Shown piece after piece: positions 47,691 through 60,439 of a stretch of DNA of 64,000 bases. Made by a program: the position numbers and the translations under genes. The stretch spans positions 523,384,137 to 523,448,136 of the forward strand of contig NC_081414.1 in NCBI RefSeq assembly GCF_030272615.1, written 5' to 3'. Origin of the DNA: Cryptomeria japonica (lineage: Eukaryota; Streptophyta; Pinopsida; Cupressales; Cupressaceae). Each line of letters starts with the position of its first letter. Within the stretch, counting starts at the first letter, position 1. The notes under the pieces are model-generated. The model was not told where the DNA came from. It ran no database searches and saw only the letters and a list, made by a program, of their open reading frames with translations.

Positions 47691-49319
47691 AGCAAACGAA
47701 GACACCCCCATATGTAAGACTGAATCACTCTAAAAATCAGATAATTGGGAACAAGTATCAAGGAGTTATGACAAGAGGAAGACTAGAAAATGAAGAGGTA
47801 TGTCTTATTTCTCAAATTGATCCATCATCAATTAATGAGGCATGTGAAGATAAACACTGGATTAAAGCTATGGAAGAGGAATTAGAACAGATTGAAAGGA
47901 ATAACACATGGACATTAGTTCCTCGGCCTAAAGATAAAAATATAATTGGAACAAAATGGGTATTCAAAAACAAACTTAATGAATATGGTAAGGTAATAAA
48001 AAATAAAGCAAGACTAGTGTGTAAGAGATATTCTTAGAAAGAAGGAATTGATTATAATGAAACCTTTGTACCGATAGCTAGAATTAAGGTAGTCAGATTA
48101 TTCTTAGCTTTCGTAGCACACAAGAACTACAAAATATATCAAATGGATATTAAATGTGCATTTATGAATGGAGATCTTGAAGAAGAAGTTTACATTGAGC
48201 AACTTGATGGATTTTCTTTGATAGATAATAAAGATATGGTTTGCAGGTTAAGGAAAGCTCTGTATGGGTTGAAGCAAGCTCCAAGAGCTTGGTATGCAAG
48301 ATTGGATAAGTATCTTTTTAAGATTGGATTTTCTAAAGGTAATGCTGATAGCAACTTATACTATAAAGTGTCTAATGATGGCATATTGGTTATAGAAGTT
48401 TTTTTTGATGATATAATCTTTGGAGGAGAAGATGGATTATGTAAAGAATTTTCTATTGAAATGCAACAAGAATTTGAAATGTCTATGATTGGAGAGATAA
48501 AATTCTTTTTAGGATTGCAGATTTCACAGATCGATAAAGGTATATTCTTGAGTCAATCCAAGTACTTGAAGGAGTTACTAAAGAAATTTGGGATGGAGAA
48601 CTCTAAACCAGTAAGCACACCTATGACTACAAATGACAAATTATCACTAAGGGATGAATCTACACCTGTTAATCTAACTAGGTGCAAATCTATGATAGGA
48701 GGCCTACTATATTTGACACAAACAAGACCTGATATTATGAATGTAGTATGTATTGTTTCAAGATTTCAGAGTAATCCTAAAGAAAATCTTGAATCTGCAA
48801 TGAAAGGGTTTATGATATCCTAGAGATGAAGACTTTGAATTATGTGCATACGCAGATGCAAATTGGGTAGGAGATGTGGATGACAAAAAAAGCACCACCG
48901 ACGGAGCATTTTTTCTTGGAAGCAAATTAATTTCTTAGTTGATTAAGAAATAAAGTTGCACATCTTTATCAACAGCAAAATCAGAATATGTTGCAGCAAC
49001 AACTAACTGTACATAGGTATTATGGCTTAAGAAAATGTTGAAGGACATAAAGGTAAAATGCAAGGAACCTATAACTATCTATTGTGATAAAACTGCAGCA
49101 ATTGATATATCTGAGAATTCGGTACTACATTCTAAAACTAAACATATTTCTATCAAACTAAATTTTCGGAAAGAGAATGTTGAAGCAAAAGAAGTAAAAT
49201 TGGTTTATGTGAATACTAAAGAGTAGATTGTAGATATTTTCACTAAGCCTTTTCCTAAGGATACTTTTGAATATCTTAGAGATCAGCTTGGGGTCATACC
49301 CCCACTAGTAGAGACCTAG
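47691..49319 (+). pseudogene. pol: Copia B reverse transcriptase and RNase H
   Basis: RT starts [20 protein letters not shown], has a stop at 48038 (Gln codon lost), and continues [35 protein letters not shown] and the active site FFDDIIFGG (YVDD usual), then FFLGLQI, FGMENSKPVSTPM. At about 48808 roughly 35 bp present in A are missing, shifting the frame. RNase H follows in pieces: YADANWVGD, STAKSEYVAA, IYCDKTAA (Asn to Lys after the Asp) and DIFTKPFPKDTFEYL, with stops near 48940, 48952, 49015 and 49225. Confidence 0.92.
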
Positions 49320-49685
49320 ATAGTTGATGTTTGTCATCAACCGACAGAATTAACAGAGAAATCTTTTACTCTAGCTTTGATGAGGAGAGCTACTTCTCAG
49401 GGGGAGTAGTTGGCATACTGAATTGTTTGGTATTTTGTACTTGAACCTGGCTTTTGTATTAACTTTGGCATTTGATGTCAAAGGGGGAGAGATTGATATG
49501 GAAAAACACAAGGAAAACACATGTTCCTCTCAGGGGGAGAGATTGATTACTCTCTGTATCTAAATTTTGATTTCTGGTTATGATCTATTTTGGGAGATTG
49601 TTGGTTTATTGGTATTTGGCATTTCTATTTTGGCACTTTGATGGTTTTGCCATCTTGTGTTGCCATCAATGCAAAAGGGGGAGAT
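49320..49685 (+). promoter_or_regulatory. 3' non-coding region of copia B with repeated polypurine tracts
   Basis: Four tracts of AGGGGGAG type (near 49398, 49482, 49534 and 49674); the last, AAAAGGGGGAGAT, touches the 3' LTR. The same arrangement occurs on minus in element A. Confidence 0.7.
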
Positions 49686-50751
49686 TGTTGGTATTTTGGT
49701 TATGTTGATATGTTTTTGTCATTGATGTCAACACCTATTAACACTTATCAACTCTGGCACTTTGGAGAATCAGCAATGTTCATCGACAAGCAAGTAACTT
49801 ATGTAGTCACTGATATCTAGTTCACCGACAAGATATATTATTCACCGACACTTGGAATGACATGGGAAACACTTGGTTATGTAGAAGACATCATTTGGAC
49901 ACTTTGTCTTGGAGATTTGTTCATTGGTATATTCGTATTTGCATATTTGTTGTTACCGGCAAATAGATCCAGAATAAGAACTGGTAGGCTTATCTATTCC
50001 AGATCAGCACAACATGCTTTGGAGATGATTTATCATTGTTGTAAATGCACTAAGATGACATGTTGTATCAGATATTGCATTGGTTATTTATTTACTTACA
50101 AATTGTTTTATTGTAATATCTTTTAGAGCTGACCTACTAAAATTGGTCTTAGGTTATGGTATATATGTAAGATCTTATTTGTAAGATCGATATGCAATTA
50201 GGGAAAAGAAATCATAAGAAGGTATATGTGAGAATAAGCAGAGCTATACACACAGACATCATTTGAAGGTTGAAGGAAGGTTTTTGTGAAGGCATATCAA
50301 AACTACACCGGTACTGAATCTAGCATATGAAGATGCTATTTTGTGCAGTACATCATTATTAGATTTAACCATCCAATTGTAGTTAGTGTGACTCCTATTT
50401 GTGTTTGAGTAGTGAGCTCTAGGTGCTTGGCCTTTCTGCATGTGCAGACCCCATTTATATACACATACTATCCATAGTAATATCATCTGATTGTGGGTAA
50501 GGTTTCGCACCATGGTTTTTCCCCTTACATGGTTTCCACTACAAATATTTGGTGCTATGTGTTGTGGATGTTATTGTCTTTCTATTTCATGCATTAATCT
50601 TTAGCGGTACTGCAATTAACTGATAAACTCTCTACCGGTATCAAGTTTGGTTTACCGGTATTAATCATTAAGGTTGGTTAAGTTGTTTTGGTTTAAATTT
50701 ATTTGACAACTGATTCACCCCCCCCCTCTCAGTTATCTCTGGGACCTAACA
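49686..50751 (+). repeat. 3' LTR of copia B
   Basis: 1066 bp, TGTTGGTATTTTGG...GGGACCTAACA, near-identical to 44109-45175, followed by TTGTC. Confidence 0.95.
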
Positions 50752-53668
50752 TTGTCATTAACTATACATGATATATTTTATTGCAGATATCTTATTAATG
50801 CTATCATATCAATTATGCCTCCTTAGTGATTTCATTCTTCATTAGTCATAATCTAATTTCAGCCACATGTCTTGTTTAGTTTCAAATTATTTTTCTAAGG
50901 TCCTTTGTTATGTAGCATGTTTTTTGTGTCTAACCATTTCATGCATTCACTATTATTCTTTATCCCATTAATCATATCATATGTTTGAAGTTCTCATGTT
51001 CAATGTTTCCGTCATCTAATTGAAAGTCTTTAACAATCTTATGAAATTAATCCATTTCCATAAACTACATCTAGTTCCAACATTGAAGCATAACGGGATA
51101 AATTCTACTAAAGAATCCTTTCTTTATTTCATTAGAATATAGCCATACATCAATTACATAACATACCAATATCACTTGAATAATTACAATCTCATTACAT
51201 AGTCACTACAACATGAGAATAGCTTATCTAGGACAAGTACATATGTTCTATAAATATTTCAAGTGTTTATATTTTATTTTCATATACATCAATGAGTATT
51301 ACAAAAGAAACACTCTAACCACTATAACTCTAAATACATATATAGGCTTCCATGAAGATCCTTTTCCATCAAAATGAAGATGCAATCCATGCACAAAGAG
51401 AAGAACACCAACAAGCAAGGGAAAAACCCCAATGGTAAAAAGCACAACCACCCGACCAATGTGGAACCTACAAGGAACCACCCCCATGCTCGGAGATGAT
51501 GCTAGGTCCCAATGCACACTCTACATCTAAGGTTGACACTTAATACCAAGGAATAGACTAGAACATAGGCTCTCATGCATGAACAAACACAAAAAACACA
51601 ATAAGGAAACTCCCAGAGGCTATCAATTCAAACAAGGGGACACATTAAGGAGTGGAGTGTCATCACATGCCATCCACAACATAACAACAAGGCACTATCC
51701 TGATGGACATGTGGAGTCATCTCAACCTATGAGAGACTAAGGGAGATTATCTTACCATCTTCATGACCTTATTATGCCTATCCTAAAACAATATCCCTAG
51801 GACTAGGCCATGAGGCCAAATCAAATTATTATCTTATTAGTTTGCTAACTACCTATCCCATATTCATTTTAGCTTATCACTTTTTTTACAATCCAAGAAA
51901 AACCCCCTTGTGCCCTGCTGGTCTAGAATTCATGCATCCCTACAAGTAACCTCATGAGTGTCTATCTCTCATGACTGCGGTCATCACAAGGAAGCCCACT
52001 CCCCCTATCATGGACCCATACAAAATTAACATGCCCAAGAGGTCCTAAGAGAAAGTATGCAAACTTAAAAGAGATTCATGTCATGCAACCTAAACATTCC
52101 ACATGAAAAATATACATGAGCAAGAAGCATGAAAAGAGACTACAACAATAATGAAAATAAGCAAGGGGACCTCTTGGCAATCAATCATAAAACAAGGGCC
52201 ATTCAACAAGGCCATCATAAGCTGCTAAAAAGATATAATACATATCATAGCAAGGCCATTAAGTTCTTGGTATCAACAACAACCAGATATAGACTTCTCT
52301 CATGGCATCTCCCGATGAGAGGAACCCAATAGCACTAAAATATGAAGATCAAGAGCTCATAAAACATCACAAAACCATAAAAATTGAGCATAGGCAAATC
52401 TAAAACACAAAAAAAATACATCATAACCTTGCCTCTGGTACATAAAATGACTGAGAGAAACAAATCAAAATAAGCAAAAATATCAAAAAACTCTTAATAC
52501 ACAGTCATAGTGTTTTACTCATAATTTGAAAACCTACATCAAAAATTTCATGATTTTTACACCATATTTATAAGACCTCAAGAAGAAAAACCCCATAAAA
52601 TTAGTGCGAACCCAGTTGATAATTTTTGAGATACGTTCAATAGAAAGTTGTAGACTTGTACATTAGAACAACAAATACTGCACAAACATAAAATACAAAT
52701 TGGGATGCAGAAGACTTTACGAATAAGAAAATAAATTCAACACTTTAAGGGAATGCACAAAATAGGTATTGACAGGGTCTCCCAGTCCCAACAACACTCA
52801 GGAAAAAACAAAAATGAAAAGGGCTAAGTGAAGAGGGAGGTTTTACAAGAAATGAATCTCTCTGCAAAAAAAATATGAACCTTCATTATACTCTCCCGGA
52901 GACCTCATTTCCAAAATAAGTATCCACAACACTATTAAAAAACATTAATAAGTAGACTGAAAAGAAAATGCACAAGCCACAAAAGCCACTCTTCAACCAA
53001 GAATACATAAAAGAAGCATCAGATTGTCATGACCGACATTCTACAAGGAGATGAACATACATGATTAAATCTATGAATACAAACACCCAATATAGTTTAT
53101 CCCAAAATGATTCCAACAATATGAATAAAATAACAATAGTTATTTAGCTTCAAACAAATAAATTTTCCTCCTCTATTCATTGCAACAAGAATATATGTAA
53201 TACAAATACATTTTCCCGAAATTCCCAACAAGCAAAAATATTCACAGAGAAGACACAAAGACCAAAATATAGAGAGAAAACAAAGAATACAGATCACCGA
53301 CCTTCACCCTATGTAATGGAAAAGCAAGAGATTTAAGAAGAGCCTCCTCACTCCTTTAGCAACTAGCAAATCCCAGCCAATCCAAGCTCCGAGATCAAAC
53401 CAGAAAAAAATTCAGATTTGCAAGAATTTTTACAGGAGAAAAATATGAAGGAAGAAGCTATAAAACTTCACGACAAGAGAATAAAATGAAAATCCAATAC
53501 TCAAAAACCTTAGCCAAAATTCCAACCAATGAGATTTGAAATAATCTCATTCAAAACTTAGCATTAGAAATATTATATTTTATTTTATTTCTCCCCCATT
53601 GACTTTCCAATTGAAATTTTAAAATCAAAAGATAGAAAATAGAAAGTATTAATATTACAAGTGGGGGT

Positions 53669-53824
53669 TTAATTTTCTAATCCATTAATGGATCTGGGCT
53701 AGACTGGAGGTTTTCTTCCCTCCATTCTTTCCTACCGGTGCCCACACTGAATGGAGTTGTAATTATCATTTTTAATTAATAAAATCTCTCTGGCCTCGGC
53801 CTTTTACCGATAAAAAAAATAAAA
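53669..53824 (+). mobile_element. Short LINE 3' end or SINE
   Basis: A 156-bp insertion flanked by perfect 15-bp repeats ATTACAAGTGGGGGT (53654-53668 and 53825-53839). It ends CCTTTTACCGATAAAAAAAA, an A-rich tail. The matching site in the other C LTR (about 29290-29310) lacks it and has one copy of the target. Long target duplications plus an A-rich tail indicate target-primed reverse transcription. I see no convincing tRNA-like A and B boxes, so a 5'-truncated LINE is favoured. Confidence 0.75.
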
Positions 53825-54484
53825 ATTACAAGTGGGGGTAATTATATTTATTTATTTTAACTTATAGGTTTATTTCCCCCAAATAAATATTAAACATTTA
53901 CACTAAATAAATAGAACACCAATTCAATATTTAAGAAATCACAAAGGTAAGGTCATATATAATTATTAAAGTTCAATAATTAAAATAGAAACATTATTAA
54001 GTAATATTCAAACTAAGACATTGATATATATTTAAATAAATAAATATAAACTATAGGAAATTAATAATTACAAATAAATAGGTCAAGCAATTTAATATTA
54101 AATAAATTTCAAACAACCTTAATAAATAAATATCAATAATCCAAAACCAATTAAATGAATAAACCAAGATAAACATATGATCACAAAATAATTATTAAAA
54201 TAATTAATCTAATCATATAAATCACATAAGAAACTAAATCATACCACATACTCATGACCAAGGCGACCAACTAACAACTGACATGGTGAATATGCCAACA
54301 CTAACAACTACACAAGTGTCAAATTAAACCTAGAGTGTGAAAGGGGAACTGTCATCATCTCCAAATGACATATTTACCATTTGGAAAAGACATACTCGCA
54401 CCTATCAAGTTAGGGGAGCTTGCACCTAGTTTCCTAGGAGGGATAAATGTCGGGCACCTGCAAGTCTTGCAAGCGCTAATGACG

Positions 54485-54705
<221 letters not shown>

Positions 54706-55096
54706 GCAATGAGTGATGTGATGTTGATTCCCACCAAATATAGTTAGACAATGTATAACCAATTATCATCACACATACATATAATCAAAGGTTAGGGTTA
54801 GCACTACCAAGCATCATCAAGGCATAAACAGTGTAATCCATCTAACACATATGAATGCATGTAAAACCATCAAATCATGTAATCATCAAGTGAACATCAT
54901 CATAAAATAATATGAATCAACATGGTATCTATCATCATACTAATCAACTAAAACATATAAAGTATCATATCCTGATCATGAACATAATTCATAGCATAAA
55001 ATATGTATAATAATGTCTAAACATATCCATCCTATATAAAATAAAGGTCTAAGTATGTCTATCAAAATGAAATAAATGTCTAGTCAATGGTGGACA

Positions 55097-55540
55097 CTAC
55101 AAATAGAAAGAGAGAGAGGAGATAGATAGATAGAGAGAGAGAGATGATGGCCTTCACTCTACTCATCTTAAGCTGGTTGTAAAGAGGAAAAACAACTTTC
55201 ACTGTTGGCACTTTCATCTCCTTCACCCAACTCTCTAATGCATCATTATCAATGGGTTCCCCACTATAAAATAAATGTTTAAGCAATTTCATAACCTACT
55301 TGTTTAGAATCTTTCAAATTCATATATTGAGAATCAAAAACCTTCTAAGAAGAGAGAGATAGATAGAGAGAGAGAGAGGGTTGGTAATGGATAAGGGGAA
55401 AGTGATCTAGATAGGGAGAGAAGGGAAAAGGAAGAGGGGAAGATAGAGAGAAGAGTAAAGGGAGAGGGAGAGGGAGAGGGAGAGATAGGAAGATAAGGAT
55501 ATGAAGATTTAGAGAGAGAGAGAGAGTAATGCCCCTCTAG
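55097..55540. repeat. GA/GATA-rich tract outside element C
   Basis: AGAGAG, GATA and GGGAGA runs at 55103-55145 and 55350-55525. Between them (55150-55292, minus) a short frame reads FYSGEPIDNDALESWVKEMK, less repetitive than its surroundings and unrecognised. It may be a gene fragment, but evidence is weak. Confidence 0.6.
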
Positions 55541-55853
55541 GTCGACTATAGAATAACGAGGTATTGTGTATTGTATCTTTCAAATAATGTTATCATTAGA
55601 CATATTTGATATTAAATATTAGTCAATATAGTTTGAATATGGATAAATGAGGATGAGTTGGTTGTTTTAATTATTAATTTATTATAAGTGTTGTGTTGGT
55701 GCCCTAGAATGGGGTTTACACTATGAGTAGGCAGAAACCAAGTTGATTCTTTAGATTTATCAGAGGAGAAGCCAACTCCAACTATCGAAATCTCCAAGGA
55801 CTTGGACCAACATATGACAAGGATTTTTGATAATCCTTCTACACTTCAGGCTC
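55541..55853. other. Spacer with a short unassigned open stretch
   Basis: AT-rich sequence. From about 55727 to 55875 the plus strand is open for about 49 codons (VDSLDLSEEKPTPTIEISK followed by a short acidic stretch). I do not recognise it. It crosses the proposed Y LTR end at 55854, so one of the two readings is probably wrong. Confidence 0.3.
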
Positions 55854-56840
55854 TGCAAAACCTAGGAGGGTGATCCTTTGATGAACTTATAATCTATGTG
55901 CCATACTTATACCTTCACCTAAATTAAGCAGGAAATCTCAAATACATGGTCAACAACAAGGACAATTCTCAAGGATGGAAAATCCTTTAGTGATCCTCAA
56001 CTTAGATGGACAAAACACACAACAATACATATAAAATGAAATGCCATTTGATGATAATTAATTATGCAACAAATACAGATGAACAGGGTAGAGAAATAAC
56101 TGCAAGGACTCATGACAAACTATGACTATTGCCTCTTTCCATTGGGCACTTGATCTCAACATATATAAATGAGTTACAACAGAATTAATCTAATAGCACT
56201 CAGATATTAAGAAAACCTTGCCTTACAACATTTTCCATTTACAACCCTGATCTAAACTACTTATCAAATCCATGAACAAGTCCTATCACTGTGTAATTCT
56301 ACTCAAGCATTTTAATTGACCCCTTAGATCAAAGCAGGAATAAAAAACACATACACCACAATAGTGCACTGAATAAAAGAAATGATTGGTCACATTTCAT
56401 TCAAAAGATGATAGAATTGCACAGAGGAGAGAAATAAATCAGAATTATATTTCCTTTTAAATCAACCTGCTATCTCTATCATAAAATACATTTACATATA
56501 ACTCCTTCAAGAACCTACAAGAAAACTAGACATGGGACTCTTATCTATTGCTTCGCAAAATCCTTACAATTGCTCATTTTCAACTAAAATTTTCTACAGG
56601 AACATTATGACTGAGAATTTTCAAAATTACTAAGTACAGAGACCAAATTAGGAACCATGTCTCTTGGCCTTGAATTCCCTTTTATAGAAATAAGGGAGAA
56701 AAATAAGCTACAGGCTAGAGGAGACACTTGTCATTCAAAACTGATTGGTTACCCATAACTCAGTTACAAAAGATTATATTTAAGGAATATCACAACCAAG
56801 ACCAAATATCTTCAACTGATTCATCATAACACTTTATGCA
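55854..56840 (-). repeat. Putative 3' LTR of unit Y
   Basis: On minus a purine tract AAAAGGGAAAAGGG (56854-56841) is followed by TGCATAAAGTG, as at a 3' LTR start. A TATA-like TTATATATG lies near 56165, about two thirds along. The far end ...GGTTTTGCA at 55854 gives TG...CA. There is no second copy in the window, so this rests on signals only. No coding is seen. Confidence 0.4.
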
Positions 56841-56985
56841 CCCTTTTCCCTTTTGATGTTGTCGATGAAGATTTGAGAAGGGCCCACCTCTCTTACTGCT
56901 CACGTCCAAAAAGTGACCGCCGCATAGAACCAAAACTATCTGCTAGACTTCCACATTACATAGTTAGCTAACTAGCTATTTGATG

Positions 56986-59042
56986 TCCTCATTCATCCTT
57001 CAAATAAATATTACTCCATTTAGAATATTCCTTATGTGACGACCATTTGAAAATCATAACCTCATCAACTTTTTCTCTGTAGGGAGTGTACTTAATTGCC
57101 ACTTGGTTTGCCTCCCTTTCAAAAGTTTCAAAAAATGATCTTGTGCATATTATCTTATCCATGCTATCCTCCAACATGGCAGTATCTAAATCATCACAAA
57201 TTATGTCCACCTATGCATTGATGATTCTTCTTGCCTCTTCTTTCCATAGCTACAAGGGTTTAATTTCCCCATTTTCATTCTCAATACTAGGCAAAAATGT
57301 CTCATTCATCTCACCAAAAGTCCTCATCAACTCTCTTATTTTTCTTTCTATATTGTCTGACAACATTTGGGCTTCCTGCATTTATTTCACCAACAAATAA
57401 GTTGGCTGAAGTGAGGGTGGTCTCTCAACATGGTACTTTGAAGCCATCGACATTATCCTGAGCTCATTTCCCCTCTGTAACCATTTTGTGAATAAAGGGA
57501 TTGCTACCTCTTTATCTTTATCAAAACTCTGAATAGCATTAAACAATAAAGAGTATAAAGAATAAATACTATTCACTCTACTATCTACTTTGTTATTTAA
57601 ATTAGTCAACATAGAGCTAACTATATCCCTTTGTTTATTGGCAGATAGATCTTCTGACTCCTTTAAATTTTGTTCCAACTCATCCATTTTATCCAAAATT
57701 TGAGCTCTAGTTGGATCAGTAGATCTAGTGGGATCAGGTTCATCATCAACAAAAGGTACAAGCAATATTATTGGAGTATATGTCTCGCTATCAAAATGAA
57801 ATGTTGCATCTATATGTGAGACTGGTGGAGATCTCAATGTTGATGGGATTGATGCAATAGCAAGGATTGAAGAAGGTGCTCCTAGTTGTCTTTGTTCAAG
57901 GAGTTGAACTTTAGTCTGCAGCTCCACACATTTCTATTGAACTGTAGTATAATCATTAAAAATCTTCTAAAACTTCTTCATTAACCGTTGCTTCACTTTA
58001 GCTTCCCTTTTCACAGTTTCATGGGCCAATTTGGCTGTATCAACAACTGACTTTGTAGCCTCAACATTTGATGTATTAGAGGCTCTCTTTACAATGAGAC
58101 CTCCTTTTAGGTTTGGATTTATATCATTTATATCAAGCCTCCTGGGCCCCTGTTCTAGTGACCATATTTCCAAGGTTGCATGGTCATCTATAAAATCTGA
58201 TCCTTTGAATACCAAACTTGCTTCATCTTCTGAGCTGTATTGTTGGCCCTTTGAATTTCTAATTACACCAAATGCCACTGCATCAACTATGTCCCATTCA
58301 GGTAGAATTAAGATACCGACCTGATTTAAAATCTTTTTGCCTTCATCTACAATGATTGCTTTGAACTCCTCCATCATTTCAGTCTTAACCTATTGTCAAT
58401 TTTCTTGGTCAGACATGTCCAGCCTTTGAGGCATTCTCTCAGAACTTCTTTTCTTGTATTCGTCCATTTTTACCTTCCACATCATTTGAAGGAAAACCAT
58501 AATTTTCACAAAAGCTTCATCCTCAAGAAATTTGTGACATGCCTCCTTTCTAGCATCCCTAAATGTTCTTCCCTAGATATTAAGAGGAGTGATGTCAAAT
58601 TCCAAAGTGGGTGGCATAGGAGGAACACCAATTTGCATTTCTACACTTGTAATTTCAATGTTGTCTTCACTGTGTTTTTCTTCCATTTTATGATCTTCTC
58701 CATGTTATTCAAACTATCTGGGAGCTGAAGAAGGAATATGTGGTGGTGAGGGACTTCTATTTGAGTCCTCTAGATCAATGATCTGCACTCTTGTCAAAGG
58801 TCTAACCTGCACATCCAGTCTGGCCTCATTATTTTCTTTCCTTTCCTCCTCACCAAGTTTCCACTGTCACTACCACTATCCTCTTCACTACTCTCCTCAT
58901 CCCTTACTCTTTTTATCACAATACCATTCCTTGTAGGGGGCTCATAACTAGGTCTATATTCTTCTAGCTCATTCATCCTATGAGGTAGAGGGAGAGGTGA
59001 GCCAAGTTGTTTCATCCTAATTTGGTGAATCATGAGTGCATC
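56986..59042 (-). pseudogene. Unidentified coiled-coil protein of unit Y, broken
   Basis: Several long minus frames in the same direction (59033-58794, 58377-57967, 57927-57382 and 57210-56989), joined across a few stops and frameshifts, give about 680 codons. N-terminal part: acidic and basic, with EESSEEDSGSDSGN and RRKGKKIMRPDWM. Middle: KAIIVDEGKKILNQVGI, a conserved-looking EWDIVDAVAFGVIRN, and a Lys/Glu-rich helix. C-terminal half: a coiled-coil segment (QLLEQRQ, ILDKMDELEQNLKESEDL) and SLYSLLFNAIQSFDKDKEVAI. I know no family for it. It ends 145 bp before a purine tract and putative LTR, the position of an env-like or accessory ORF of an LTR element; a captured or dead host gene is the alternative. 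The Athila insertion cuts its upstream end. Confidence 0.5.
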
Positions 59043-60316
59043 TGATAAGCTGGGATATTAGCTCCTTTTATTCCTAGAACTCATAAGTTTTTGTCACATT
59101 TTAATTTGTATAATGGGATGGTAATGATGTATTAAAGTTTGACTATATGCATTTTAGATGTTAACTGAACCCATTAAATCATGTTTTGCCATTCTAGTTA
59201 GTCCTGTAGCCATGTCATTTGTTCTTGTTGCCATATGGATTGTCATAGGCGATATCATATGTAAAATGAATAAGTGTTATGATTAATTAAAATAGATATG
59301 TATATGCTTGTATGTTCTCTCTTTTCAATTGCAAGAATAAATGAGATGTTGCGGTGAAGGTTGTCCTCTCACGTCGAGAAGGCAGTTTGAGATATTCAAG
59401 GGGTGACTAAAAGTTCAAATCAGCAAAGAAGATAATGGCCGTGAGGAGTGACAAAGGAGTAGGAAGGCATGCAAGATTCATTTATGTCTGACTTTAGGAG
59501 CATCAATCTTGTAATACCGCCATTCTATATTCTTGGTTGTGGTTTGGTGTAGATCCACGTTTTTAGTGGCTTAAATCCAACTATTTTCCTTCATGAATGT
59601 TATCCGCCTCTTCTTATTGACGTGATCTTAATTGTAGGAAGTAGTTGTAATTTTCTTTTAAATAAGTGTCTTTGCCTCTTCTTTGAGGTTAGAAAGAAAG
59701 AGAGAGACAAAGAGAAGGAGATTTAGAAATAAATTTGTGGAGTATTTTAGTTTTCTTTCATTCTCAATGATGTATCAATTTTTTAAAAGCAATGAATAAA
59801 GTTATGTTATTCTGAGAACTTAAAGTTGTTTTGGAAGCTTGGGTACACTCATCCAAGGGGCCCACTTGGTGAGTGTTCCCTTTCCTTTGTTAAATTTATT
59901 TTTCCTTTTCTGCCACAGTAGACATCCTAGTATTGACTATTCCAACAGCCACTGGAAATAGATCCATTGGCAGTTCCTACAGCCAAAGGAAACAACGTAA
60001 TTCTTGTTTGACAACTCTGGGCTTAGTTAACATTTCTTTAAGTGAGTTTTATGTTAATGCAAAGTTTTTTTGTAGCTATTCAGTTGTTTTAATTATTGCT
60101 TTCTTTTCCCAAATATATTTTAGTTGCTCCAGTAATGCAGGATAGCTATTGCGGGAACTTAGTGCATATATAGTGCAAACCCATTTCAAGTAATATGTCC
60201 CTGGGTTGACAATCAAATAAACTTTAGTTATGGAGATAGTAACTTCACAAAGTGAATGTCCAAACTTCGGGTTGAGATTTTAGCTATAATTATTATTCCT
60301 ATTGGTCGAGAAAACA
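59043..60316 (+). repeat. Putative 5' LTR of the Athila-like element
   Basis: About 1.27 kb from TGATAAGCTGGG to GAGAAAACA, 5 bp before the PBS. The start is chosen for its TG and its position at the end of the Y frame; the partner LTR is outside the window. The frame at 59933-60145 is not supported as a gene. Confidence 0.5.
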
Positions 60317-60321
60317 TTTTT

Positions 60322-60340
60322 TGGTACCGTTGTTGGGGAT
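60322..60340 (+). promoter_or_regulatory. tRNA-Asp type primer binding site
   Basis: TGGTACCGTTGTTGGGGAT, three changes from the TGGCGCCGTTGCCGGGGAT common in Athila and Tat elements. Confidence 0.75.
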
Positions 60341-60439
60341 GGTGTCAAACTAAGAACCTGTTATGGTTATTATCCTATTAGTTTTTAGTTTAATTGTTTT
60401 TGATAGCCCAGTGTGTTTAAAGTAATTATGATGAATCTA

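Larger units (their letters stand above)
44109..50751 (+). mobile_element. Ty1/copia element B, full length, defective
   Basis: LTRs at 44109-45175 and 49686-50751 (1067 and 1066 bp), PBS 45178, gag, protease, integrase, RT, RNase H and purine tract, flanked by perfect TTGTC repeats (44104-44108 and 50752-50756). Same family as A, in the opposite orientation. Stops are scattered and one small deletion lies before RNase H, but all domains are present. Confidence 0.95.
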
